From Streptomyces sp. NBC_01476 (lineage in GTDB: Bacteria; Actinomycetota; Actinomycetes; Streptomycetales; Streptomycetaceae), in contig NZ_CP109446.1 of NCBI RefSeq assembly GCF_036227265.1, forward strand, positions 1,215,501 to 1,279,500: a stretch of DNA of 64,000 bases, given 5' to 3'. The position numbers and the translations under genes are program-made. The notes beneath the pieces are model-generated. The model ran no database searches and had not been told where the DNA came from. It was given only the letters and a program-made list of their open reading frames with translations. Below, in pieces: positions 23,869 through 32,763 of this stretch. Each line of letters starts with the position of its first letter. Positions within the stretch are counted from its first letter, which is position 1.

Positions 23869-25542
23869 TCACCCGTTCGGCCGCGCGAAGACGGTGCGGC
23901 CGCCGACCACCGTGCGCAGCGCCGTGGGCAGATCGCCGCCGGGTGTCACATCGGGCAGCCCGGGGGTGCCGGAGCGCGGGTCGGTCGACCAGTTGGCGAC
24001 GCGGTCGTCGGGCGCCTGGACCACCAGGTCGCCGACCGACCAGACCGCGTAGTCGGCGGGCGCGCCGGGCACCAGGACGCCCGCGTCGTCGCGGCCGACG
24101 GCCCGCCAGCCGCCGCGGGTGTGCGCGTTGAAGGCGGCGCGCGCGGAGATCCGGTGCCCCGGGGTGCGGTGGAAGGCGGCGGCCCGCACCGCGCCCCACG
24201 GGTCGAGCGGGGTGACCGGGCTGTCCGAGCCGAGCACCAGCGGCACCCCGGCCCGGGTCATCGCGGCGAAGGGGTTGAGTGCCGCCGCCCGCTCCGCGCC
24301 GAGCCGGCGGGCGTACATGCCGTCCGTACCGCCCCAGGCGGCGTCGAAGGCGGGCTGTACAGACGCCACCAGGCCGAACGCGGCGAACGCGGCGATGGAC
24401 CGCTCGCTCATCAGCTCGGCGTGCTCCACCCGGTGCCGCAGCGCCCGTACCCGGTCCACTCCCGCGGTCTCGGCGGCGGCCCGGACGCCGGCCACCACCG
24501 CGTCGACCGCGGCGTCCCCGATGGCGTGGAAACCGGCCTGTACGCCCGCCTGGGTGCACAGCGCGAGGTGCCGGGCGATGGTCTCCTCGTCCAGGTGGCT
24601 GACGCCGGTGTGCGGCGCGTCGGCGTAGGGGCTGTGCAGGCGCGCGGTGTGCGAGCCGATCGAACCGTCCACGAAGAGGTCGCCGCCGGCGCCGGTCGCG
24701 CCGAGGTCGCGGAGCCGGTCGAGGTCGCCGGGGCGCTGCCAGGCTTCCGCCCAGTAGCCGTGGACCCGCGGGCCCGGCTCGGCGGCGGCCAGCGCGAGCA
24801 GTCCGGTCAGGTCGTCCTCGCCGGAGATGTCGGGGCCGGCGCACTCGTGGACGGAGCCGATGCCCTGGGCGGCGGCGTGCGCCAGTGCGGCACGCTGCGC
24901 GGCGGCCCGCTGAGCGGGTGTGACGGCCGCGTGGGCGGCCCGGCGCACCGCGTGGTGGGCGTCGCGGGTCAGCGGCTGCCGCGGGTCGTAGCCGGGCTGC
25001 TGCTCGATGCCGGGGACGAGGGCGAGCAGGGCGGTGCTGACGGCCGCGGAGTGCACATCGGTACGGGTCAGGTAGAGCGGCCGGCCCCCTGCCACCTGGT
25101 CCAGTTCCGCGCGGGTCGGGGGGCGGCGCTCGGGCCAGCGGGTCTCGTCCCAGCCGTGGCCGAGCAGGACCCGGTCGGCGGGGTGGGCGGCGGCGTGCGC
25201 GGCGGTGCGGGCCAGCGCCTCGGCGAGCGAGCCGGCACCGGTCAGGTCGAGACCGGTGAGCGCCAGGCCGGTGGCGGTGGTGTGCACATGCGCGTCCGTG
25301 AAGGCGGGGGTGACCAGCGCGCCGTCGAGTCGCACCACGGCGTCCACGCCGTCCGCGAAGGAGTCAGCGGCCCCTTCGGAGCCGACCCAGGCGACGGTGT
25401 CGCCGTCCACCACCATCGCGGTGGCGAAGGGGTCCGCCGGGCTGTAGACGAACCCCCCGCGCAGCAGCACGGTGCGGCTTCCCGCGGGGTTCCGGGTGGA
25501 TACGTTCACGTCGTCGGCCGGACGAGCGGAGGTGTCGTGCAT
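23869..25542 (-). CDS. YtcJ-like metal-dependent amidohydrolase
   Basis: Amidohydrolase of 557 residues (amidohydrolase_3 family). Metal-binding motif DAHVHTT near residue 88, a subsequent His cluster in FHAIGDAAVD and HRVEHAELM, and the final Asp in LGSDSPVTP. N-terminal strand FVYSPADPFATAMVVDGDTVAWVG is the composite beta sandwich usual in this family. Likely cytosolic hydrolysis of an amide or cyclic amide; substrate unknown. The ATG at 25542 follows a G-rich ribosome site. The Lrp/AsnC gene upstream is on the same strand with about 65 bases between, so regulation by that protein is possible. Confidence 0.85.
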   Translation of the reverse strand: MHDTSARPADDVNVSTRNPAGSRTVLLRGGFVYSPADPFATAMVVDGDTVAWVGSEGAADSFADGVDAVVRLDGALVTPAFTDAHVHTTATGLALTGLDLTGAGSLAEALARTAAHAAAHPADRVLLGHGWDETRWPERRPPTRAELDQVAGGRPLYLTRTDVHSAAVSTALLALVPGIEQQPGYDPRQPLTRDAHHAVRRAAHAAVTPAQRAAAQRAALAHAAAQGIGSVHECAGPDISGEDDLTGLLALAAAEPGPRVHGYWAEAWQRPGDLDRLRDLGATGAGGDLFVDGSIGSHTARLHSPYADAPHTGVSHLDEETIARHLALCTQAGVQAGFHAIGDAAVDAVVAGVRAAAETAGVDRVRALRHRVEHAELMSERSIAAFAAFGLVASVQPAFDAAWGGTDGMYARRLGAERAAALNPFAAMTRAGVPLVLGSDSPVTPLDPWGAVRAAAFHRTPGHRISARAAFNAHTRGGWRAVGRDDAGVLVPGAPADYAVWSVGDLVVQAPDDRVANWSTDPRSGTPGLPDVTPGGDLPTALRTVVGGRTVFARPNG

Positions 25543-25608
25543 ACCGCCAGTCTCCCCCGCCGCCCGGGGCCGCCCGTCCCGGGGGTCACCCCCGGCCGGC
25601 CCGGCCCG

Positions 25609-26049
25609 TCAGATGCGCGGCGGCCGTGACTCGTAGGCCGTGGAGAGCACCACGGTGGTGCGGGTGGAGACCCCGGCCAGGCTGCGGATGCGGCCCAGCA
25701 GGTGCTCCAGCTCGATGGGGGTGGCGACCCGGACCTTGAGGATGTAGTTCTCGTCGCCGGCCACGCTGTGGCACGCCTCGATCTCCGGCACCTCGGTGAG
25801 CCGCTCGGCGATGTCGTCCGGAGCGCTGGGGTCGAACGGCTTCACCGAGATGAACGCGGTCAGCGACAGGCCGACCGCCTCGGCGTCGATGATCGCCGCG
25901 TAGCCGCGGATCACCCCGCGCTGCTCCAGCCGCCGTACGCGCTGGTGCACCGCCGAGGTGGACAGGCCGGTGGCCTTGCCCAGGTCGGTGTAGCTCATCC
26001 GCCCATCGGCGACGAGAAGTTCCACGATGTGCCGGTCAAGCTCCTCCAC
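25609..26049 (-). CDS. Lrp/AsnC family transcriptional regulator
   Basis: A 146-residue regulator: N-terminal HTH (DLGKATGLSTSAVHQRVRRL, residues about 22-41) and C-terminal RAM ligand-binding domain (ITAFISVKP-like strand, then VPEIEACHSVAGDENYILKVRV). Members respond to amino acids and bind as octamers. GTG at 26049; on the reverse strand a TAAGGT box (26063-26058) lies eight bases upstream and no Shine-Dalgarno is evident, so the transcript is probably short-leadered or leaderless. Its neighbours are the amidohydrolase downstream and alditol oxidase upstream; either could be a target. Confidence 0.88.
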   Translation of the reverse strand: MEELDRHIVELLVADGRMSYTDLGKATGLSTSAVHQRVRRLEQRGVIRGYAAIIDAEAVGLSLTAFISVKPFDPSAPDDIAERLTEVPEIEACHSVAGDENYILKVRVATPIELEHLLGRIRSLAGVSTRTTVVLSTAYESRPPRI

Positions 26050-26096
26050 AGCCGATGACCTTACCGGCTGTGGAGCCGCCGGCGGCAGGCCCGCGG

Positions 26097-27634
<1,538 letters not shown>

Positions 27635-28084
27635 ATGCGTAACCACATGCGTCGCAATGGCAGTGAGCGGACCGGGTCCGCTTTCGAGGAGGGCGACGAA
27701 CGCGAGTTCGCGCTCGCGCTCGCCGCGCAGGACGGGGAGAGCGACGACGCGGACGAGGCGTTCGAGGACGAGTTCGGCGATGTCGTCCGGCTGGCGTGCC
27801 CGGACTGCGGGCGGCCGATCGCGGTCTTCACCGACGAGGAGAGCCTGCCGCAGCACGCCCTGTGCCCCACCCCCTGGAACCCGTTCGGCCTCACGGTCTG
27901 CGGCGGCTCGGGCCGCGCGGTCGACGACGCCCGCCCGGTGACCGTCGAGCAGGACCAGGAGCAGGAGCTGGCGACGCTGCTGACGCTGCCGGCCGAACTC
28001 GACTGGCGCACCCAGCCGTTCAGCCACGTGGGCGGACCCGGCTCCCGGCCGTTCCGGATGCCCGCGCCGCGCCTGGCGGCCTGA
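27635..28084 (+). CDS. Conserved hypothetical protein with zinc-ribbon-like Cys motifs
   Basis: A 149-residue protein, acidic in its first 50 residues. The central part has LACPDCGRPIAVF and LCPTPWNPFGLTVCGG, giving a four-cysteine set that could bind one zinc. The C-terminus has LPAELDWRTQPFSHVGG. The ATG at 27635 is preceded by GGGGGAGACG. It has no recognised enzyme motif, and its family seems restricted to streptomycete-like bacteria as far as I can recall. It is convergent with the acyl-CoA dehydrogenase. Possible role in nucleic-acid or protein binding is not proven. Confidence 0.65.
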   Translation: MRNHMRRNGSERTGSAFEEGDEREFALALAAQDGESDDADEAFEDEFGDVVRLACPDCGRPIAVFTDEESLPQHALCPTPWNPFGLTVCGGSGRAVDDARPVTVEQDQEQELATLLTLPAELDWRTQPFSHVGGPGSRPFRMPAPRLAA

Positions 28085-28162
28085 CACCCGGTCGGCGGCA
28101 CCGCTCGCGGGAGGCATCCGGGGAGTCCCCCAGTGGACGCTGGGGGCGCCCCCGACGCTTCG

Positions 28163-29353
28163 TCAGTCCCGGGACTCGGGTCCCGCGAGGTGGCGGGAGA
28201 TGACCATCCGCTGGATCTGGTTGGTGCCCTCCACGATCTGCAGCACCTTCGCCTCGCGCATGTACCGCTCCACCGGGAAGTCCGCGGTGTAGCCGTACCC
28301 GCCCAGCAGTTGGACGGCGTCGGTGGTGACCTGCATGGCGGTGTCGGTGCAGAAGAGTTTCGCCATGGCGGCCTGCGGCGAGAAGTCCTCGCCCGCGTCG
28401 CGCATCCTGGCCGCGGTCAGACAGAGCGCGCGGCCCGCCTCGATCCGGGTCGCCATGTCGGCGAGCATGAACCGCAGTCCCTGGAAGTCGGCGATCGGGC
28501 GGCCGAACTGCCGCCGCTCCAGGGTGTAACCGAGCGCCGCGTCCAGCGCCGCCTGGGCCACCCCTATGGCGCACGCGGCGATGCCGAGCCGGCCGGCGTC
28601 CAGCGCGGCCAGCGCGATGGCGAAGCCGTGCCCCTCGTCGCCGATCCGCCGGTCGTCGGGCACCCGCACCCCGTCGAAGTTCACCTGGGCGGTGGGCGAT
28701 CCCTTCATGCCCATCTTCCGCTCGGGCGACGCGGCGGACAGCCCCGGGGTGTCGCCGGGCACCAGGTACGCCGAGATGCCGTGCGCGCCCGCGCCGCCGC
28801 TGCGGGCGAGGACGGTGTAGAAGTCGGCGACGCCGCCGTGGGTGATCCATGCCTTGGTGCCGTCGATGGTCCAGGTGTCGCCGTCGCGCACCGCCCGGGT
28901 GAGCAGGTGCGCCGCGTCCGAGCCGGCGGCCGGCTCGGAGAGGCAGTAGGCGCCGAGCAGTCCGCCGCCGAGCATCGCGGGCAGGTGGTCGGCGCGCTGC
29001 TGTTTGCTGCCGAAGGCGGCCAGCGCGTGGCAGGCCAGGGTGTGCACGCTGACCCCGAGGCCGATGGTGAGACGGACCGCGGCCAGTTCCTCCAGCACCT
29101 GCAGATAGACCTCGTAGGGCTGCCCGCCGCCGCCGTGCTCCTCCGGGTACGGCAGGCCGAGCAGACCTGCCTCGCCGATCAGCCGGAAGGTGTCGCGCGG
29201 AAAGACCCCGGCGTCCTCCTCGGCGGCGGCCGTGGGGGCGATGGCCCGCTGGGCGATCTCGCGGGTCAGGGCGAGCAGTTCACCGGCCTCTTCGGTCGGC
29301 AGCCGGCGGTGGACGGGTCGGGGACCTCGTGGGTCCTGTCCGTGCTGCGTCAT
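28163..29353 (-). CDS. Acyl-CoA dehydrogenase
   Basis: FAD-dependent enzyme that introduces a double bond into acyl-CoA. 396 residues. The three domains are visible: N-terminal helices (EIAQRAIAPTAAAEE), the middle beta domain with CLSEPAAGSDAA and WITHGGVADFY, and the C-terminal helical domain with RRQFGRPIADFQGLRF, QLLGGYGYTADFPVERYMR and VEGTNQIQR, where the catalytic Glu is placed. The ATG at 29353 follows GGGAGGAC at eight bases. No electron-transfer or thiolase partner is next to it, so the exact substrate (fatty acid or branched amino acid) remains open. Confidence 0.9.
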   Translation of the reverse strand: MTQHGQDPRGPRPVHRRLPTEEAGELLALTREIAQRAIAPTAAAEEDAGVFPRDTFRLIGEAGLLGLPYPEEHGGGGQPYEVYLQVLEELAAVRLTIGLGVSVHTLACHALAAFGSKQQRADHLPAMLGGGLLGAYCLSEPAAGSDAAHLLTRAVRDGDTWTIDGTKAWITHGGVADFYTVLARSGGAGAHGISAYLVPGDTPGLSAASPERKMGMKGSPTAQVNFDGVRVPDDRRIGDEGHGFAIALAALDAGRLGIAACAIGVAQAALDAALGYTLERRQFGRPIADFQGLRFMLADMATRIEAGRALCLTAARMRDAGEDFSPQAAMAKLFCTDTAMQVTTDAVQLLGGYGYTADFPVERYMREAKVLQIVEGTNQIQRMVISRHLAGPESRD

Positions 29354-29655
29354 TGCGGGACGTCCTCCCTGTGTCGGGGCGACGGCGGCACCGCTGAGGG
29401 TGTGGCGGAGCCGTCCGGCGGGCGATACCCCGTACCCGATATTCCCCTGCCGGGTCGCGGCACACGAGTGATCAACGGGTCCGGGGGGTTGGAGTATGCC
29501 CGATCCGGGCCGCTCCGTCACGACCGTTCCGGCCCGGCTGCGGGGGTCTTCGACGCATGGGGACCCGTTACGCCTGTTGGGGGGCGCGACGGGCGCCGGG
29601 TACCGGTTTCGGGATCCGGCGGGGGCGCGGCACAGGCGCGTCGTACGCTTCCGCC
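29354..29655. other. Divergent intergenic region, few signals
   Basis: The 302-base gap lies between the acyl-CoA dehydrogenase and the kinase gene. It holds GGGAATATCGGG on the reverse strand near 29436-29447 but no partner GTT at 18 bases, so a SigR site was not called. The kinase -10-like box at 29644 is the only convincing element. Confidence 0.35.
29644..29649 (+). promoter_or_regulatory. -10-like box TACGCT, leaderless start of kinase gene
   Basis: TACGCT (TANNNT) ends six bases before the ATG at 29656 with TCCGCC between and no Shine-Dalgarno. It predicts a leaderless transcript for the kinase. Confidence 0.45.
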
Positions 29656-31410
29656 ATGGAGAGATTGGGGGCCGCCGATCCGCAGTCGGTCGGTGGATAT
29701 CCGCTGTTCGCGCGGCTGGGTGCGGGGGGCATGGGCCAGGTGTATCTGGCACGTACCCCGGCCGGCCGGGCGCTGGCGCTGAAGACCGTACGGTCGGAGT
29801 TCGGGCTTGACCCCGCGTTCGGGGAGCGCTTCGCCCGGGAGATCCGGCACGCCGACCGGGCGCGGTCGCCGTGGACGGTGGCGGTGGTGGACTTCTCGCC
29901 GCCGGGCACCAGCCCGCAGTGGCTCGCCACCGAGTACGTCGCGGCGCCGTCGCTGGCCGAGTGGGTGACCGCGCACGGGCCGCTGCCCGCGCCGAGCCTG
30001 ACCGCGCTCGCGGCGGAGCTGTGCGAGGGGCTCCACACCGTCCACCAGGCGGGGCTGGCCCACCGGGACGTGAAGCCGTCCAATGTGCTGCTGCCCGGCA
30101 CCCGCCCGCTGCTGATCGACTTCGGCATCGCCCGCGCCGCCGAGGACTCCCGGCACACCCGCACCGGCGGGGTGATCGGCTCACCCGGCTACATGGCACC
30201 CGAGCAGGCCACGGCGGGGGCCTCCGCCGAGCCGGGGGACGTCTTCGCGCTGGGCGCGGTGCTGGTCTACGCGGCGACCGGCCGCGGCCCGTTCAACCGC
30301 CTCGGGGAGGAGCCGTCCACCCCGGCGCTGCTCTACCGGGTGGTGCACGAGGAGCCCGACCTGGACGGCGTGCCGGCGGAGGTTCTGCCGCTGATACGGG
30401 CCTGTCTGCTGAAGGACCCGCAGGAGCGGCCCACGGCGCACGCGGCGCTGGAGCTGCTGCCCGCCGCGGAGCGCGGGACCGGCGGCTGGGCCGAGCGGCA
30501 GCCGCCGGGGCTGGCGGCGGACCTGCGGGCGCGTGAGGACGAGATGCGGGCCCTGCTGGGTGAGCCGGCGGCCCAGGACCCGGCCCGTCCGCCGATGACC
30601 GCCGCGGCGACCGCGGACGCGGCGCTGGGTCCCTCCCCGTACGCCCCCACGACGACGCGCCCGGCGGCCTACCACCCGGCGTACCGGACCGGCCCGTCCG
30701 CAGCGGCCCCCGTACCAGGGCAGGCCCGGCCCGGACAGTCCGTGCCCGCGCAGCCCGGACCGTCCGGGCCGACGAGCGGCGGCTGGGGCCCGGTGCCGCC
30801 GCCCGCACGGCCGCCCGGTGCCTCCGGCGGCCCCCACAGGCGCGGCCCGCTGATCGCGGGCGTGGCGGCCGCGGTGGTGGTGCTGGTGCTCGTCGGCGTG
30901 CTGGTGGACAAGCTGAGCGGCTCCGGCTCCGACAACGCCGGCTCGACCGGGGGCGGCGGCGGTACGCCGTCCACCTCGGCGCCGAGCACCGCCAGCGAGA
31001 GCGCCGACCCGGACGCGCTGCCCGCCGCGATGGTGGGCACCTGGACCGGCTCGGGTCCCGGCGATCCGAACGCCTCGGGTTTCCAGCCGGCCACCGACAG
31101 CGTCAAGGTCACCCTCACCCTGCGCGCCGGCCAGAAGGGCAGTGTGGTCGGCCAGGACATCGCCAGCATCAGCGCGGTCGGCACCGGCGCCGAACTCGGC
31201 TGTACGGAGCAACTGCTGCTGACCGGTGTGCAGGGCAGCAGCGTGCAGCTCGGCGTCAGCAGCGCCCGGCCCACGGACCCGAACGCGACGGACACCTGCC
31301 TGACCGAGAACGTCTACACGCTCACCCTGACCGACTCCCGGCACATGAAGCTCGGCCTGGCCGGGGGGACGGTGGCGAACGGGGCCCCGGACTCCCTCAC
31401 CAAGCAGTGA
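29656..31410 (+). CDS. Receptor-type Ser/Thr protein kinase (PknB-like)
   Basis: A 584-residue membrane kinase. Residues about 15-270 are the kinase domain: glycine loop LGAGGMGQVYLA, ATP lysine in LALKTV, catalytic loop HRDVKPSN, DFGIA magnesium motif and MAPEQ. A Pro/Ala-rich juxtamembrane stretch (about 310-395) leads to one membrane helix (LIAGVAAAVVVLVLVGVLV) near 400-420. The external part (about 460-584) begins after a Ser/Gly/Thr linker and is a compact domain with two Cys (LGCTEQL, DTCLTENVY), not a PASTA repeat. External ligand unknown. Converges on the permease. Confidence 0.88.
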   Translation: MERLGAADPQSVGGYPLFARLGAGGMGQVYLARTPAGRALALKTVRSEFGLDPAFGERFAREIRHADRARSPWTVAVVDFSPPGTSPQWLATEYVAAPSLAEWVTAHGPLPAPSLTALAAELCEGLHTVHQAGLAHRDVKPSNVLLPGTRPLLIDFGIARAAEDSRHTRTGGVIGSPGYMAPEQATAGASAEPGDVFALGAVLVYAATGRGPFNRLGEEPSTPALLYRVVHEEPDLDGVPAEVLPLIRACLLKDPQERPTAHAALELLPAAERGTGGWAERQPPGLAADLRAREDEMRALLGEPAAQDPARPPMTAAATADAALGPSPYAPTTTRPAAYHPAYRTGPSAAAPVPGQARPGQSVPAQPGPSGPTSGGWGPVPPPARPPGASGGPHRRGPLIAGVAAAVVVLVLVGVLVDKLSGSGSDNAGSTGGGGGTPSTSAPSTASESADPDALPAAMVGTWTGSGPGDPNASGFQPATDSVKVTLTLRAGQKGSVVGQDIASISAVGTGAELGCTEQLLLTGVQGSSVQLGVSSARPTDPNATDTCLTENVYTLTLTDSRHMKLGLAGGTVANGAPDSLTKQ

Positions 31411-31419
31411 GCGGGGCGG

Positions 31420-32670
31420 TCAGCCGATCCGCAGGCCCGCCCAGAGCGCGACCGTCGAGGCGAGCAGCGTCGGCGGCACGGTGAGCAGGCCCAGCCGGGT
31501 GAAGGTCCGCAGCGAGGCGTCGGTGCCGTGGTCGTGCAGCACCCGGCGCCACAGCAACGTGGCGAGCGAGCCGACGTAGGTGAGGTTGGGGCCGAGGTTG
31601 ACGCCGATCAGGACGGCGAGCACCGGCCCGGGGCCGCTCTCGGCGACCAGCGGGAGCAGGGCGAGGACGGCCGGCAGGTTGTTGATCAGGTTGGCCAGCA
31701 CGGCGGCGAAGGCGGCGATGCCCAGCAGGGCGGGCAGTCCTGAGCCGCCGGGCAGCACCTGGCCCGCGGCGTCGGCGAGCCCGTTGTCCACCACCGCCTT
31801 CACCACGACGCCGAGCGCCAGCACGAAGAGGCAGAAGAGCGGTCCGGCCGCCACCACCAGCCCCCGCACGGTGGCCCGGCGGCGGCGCAGGGCCCGTACA
31901 CCCAGCACCAGCGCGCCCGCGAGCGCCGCCCAGGCGGGGTTGACGCCGGCGAACGAGGTGACCGCGAAACCGGCGAGCGTCAGTGCCAGCACCACCAGCG
32001 TGAACACCGGCACCTTGGGCGGTTCGCCCTGCTCCGGGGGGTGCTCGGTGCCGGCCAGGTCCGCGGCGAAGTACCGGCGGAAGACCGCGTACTCGATCCC
32101 CACCGAGAGCAGCCAGGGCAGCGCCATCAGGGCGGCGAACCGGGTGAAGGTGATCCCGGCGGCGGAGAAGGCCAGCAGGTTCGTCAGGTTGGAGACCGGC
32201 AGCAGCAGGGAGGCCGAGTTCGACAGGTGCGCGCACGCGTAGACGTGCGGCCGGGCCCTGGCGCCGGTCCGTGCCGCGGTCGCGATGATCACCGGCGTGA
32301 GCAGGACCACGGTGGCGTCCAGGCTCAGTACCGCGGTCACCACCGCGGCGACCGTGAAGACCCCCGCGAGCAGCCGCCCCGGCTCACCCCGGCAGGCCCG
32401 CGCGACCGCGTCGCCGGCCGCGGTGAACAGCCCGTCGTCGGCGCACAGTTCGGCCAGTACCAGGACCGCGGCGAGGAATCCGACGACCGGCGCCAGCTCC
32501 TTGATCTGGTCCCAGGCGTCGCCCCGCCCGACCGCCCCGACCGCGATCAGCAGGGCCGCGGCCGGCACCGCCGCGGCGGCCTCCGGCAGGCCCCGGGGGC
32601 GCACCACCGCGAAGGCGAGCACCCCGAGCAGGCAGGCCACGGAGAGGACCTCGGCGGTGGCGGTGTTCAG
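31420..32670 (-). CDS. SLC13/ArsB-like anion permease
   Basis: An integral membrane permease of the ArsB/NhaD/SLC13 superfamily with about ten helices; LSLDATVVLLTP and LSNSASLLLPVSNLTNLLAF are the two conserved re-entrant motifs, with a second copy LINNLPAVLALLPL and IGVNLGPNLTYVGSLATLLW. Possible substrates are arsenite, dicarboxylates or other anions. I place the start at a CTG at 32670, because the GGGAG site at 32676-32680 precedes it and it restores the full first helix (AEVLSVACLLGVLAFAVV); the next standard start, GTG 32640, would cut that helix to about 12 residues. The protein is then 416 residues. No arsR or arsC is adjacent, so arsenic resistance is not implied. Confidence 0.7.
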   Translation of the reverse strand: MNTATAEVLSVACLLGVLAFAVVRPRGLPEAAAAVPAAALLIAVGAVGRGDAWDQIKELAPVVGFLAAVLVLAELCADDGLFTAAGDAVARACRGEPGRLLAGVFTVAAVVTAVLSLDATVVLLTPVIIATAARTGARARPHVYACAHLSNSASLLLPVSNLTNLLAFSAAGITFTRFAALMALPWLLSVGIEYAVFRRYFAADLAGTEHPPEQGEPPKVPVFTLVVLALTLAGFAVTSFAGVNPAWAALAGALVLGVRALRRRRATVRGLVVAAGPLFCLFVLALGVVVKAVVDNGLADAAGQVLPGGSGLPALLGIAAFAAVLANLINNLPAVLALLPLVAESGPGPVLAVLIGVNLGPNLTYVGSLATLLWRRVLHDHGTDASLRTFTRLGLLTVPPTLLASTVALWAGLRIG

Positions 32671-32763
32671 CGGTTCTCCCGGGCGGCTCGGTGGGCGAAC
32701 CTCGTCACCCGGTCACAGACGCGTACCCGGTGATTCCATCACGGCACCTGCCGGCCGGTGGCG

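Noticed and set aside
29436-29460. SigR-type promoter (GGGAAT) before acyl-CoA dehydrogenase
   Set aside because: GGGAAT is present on the reverse strand, but no GTT follows at 18 or 19 bases.
31420-32670. Arsenic resistance operon
   Set aside because: Only an ArsB/SLC13-like permease is present; no arsR, arsC or arsenite-linked gene lies beside it.
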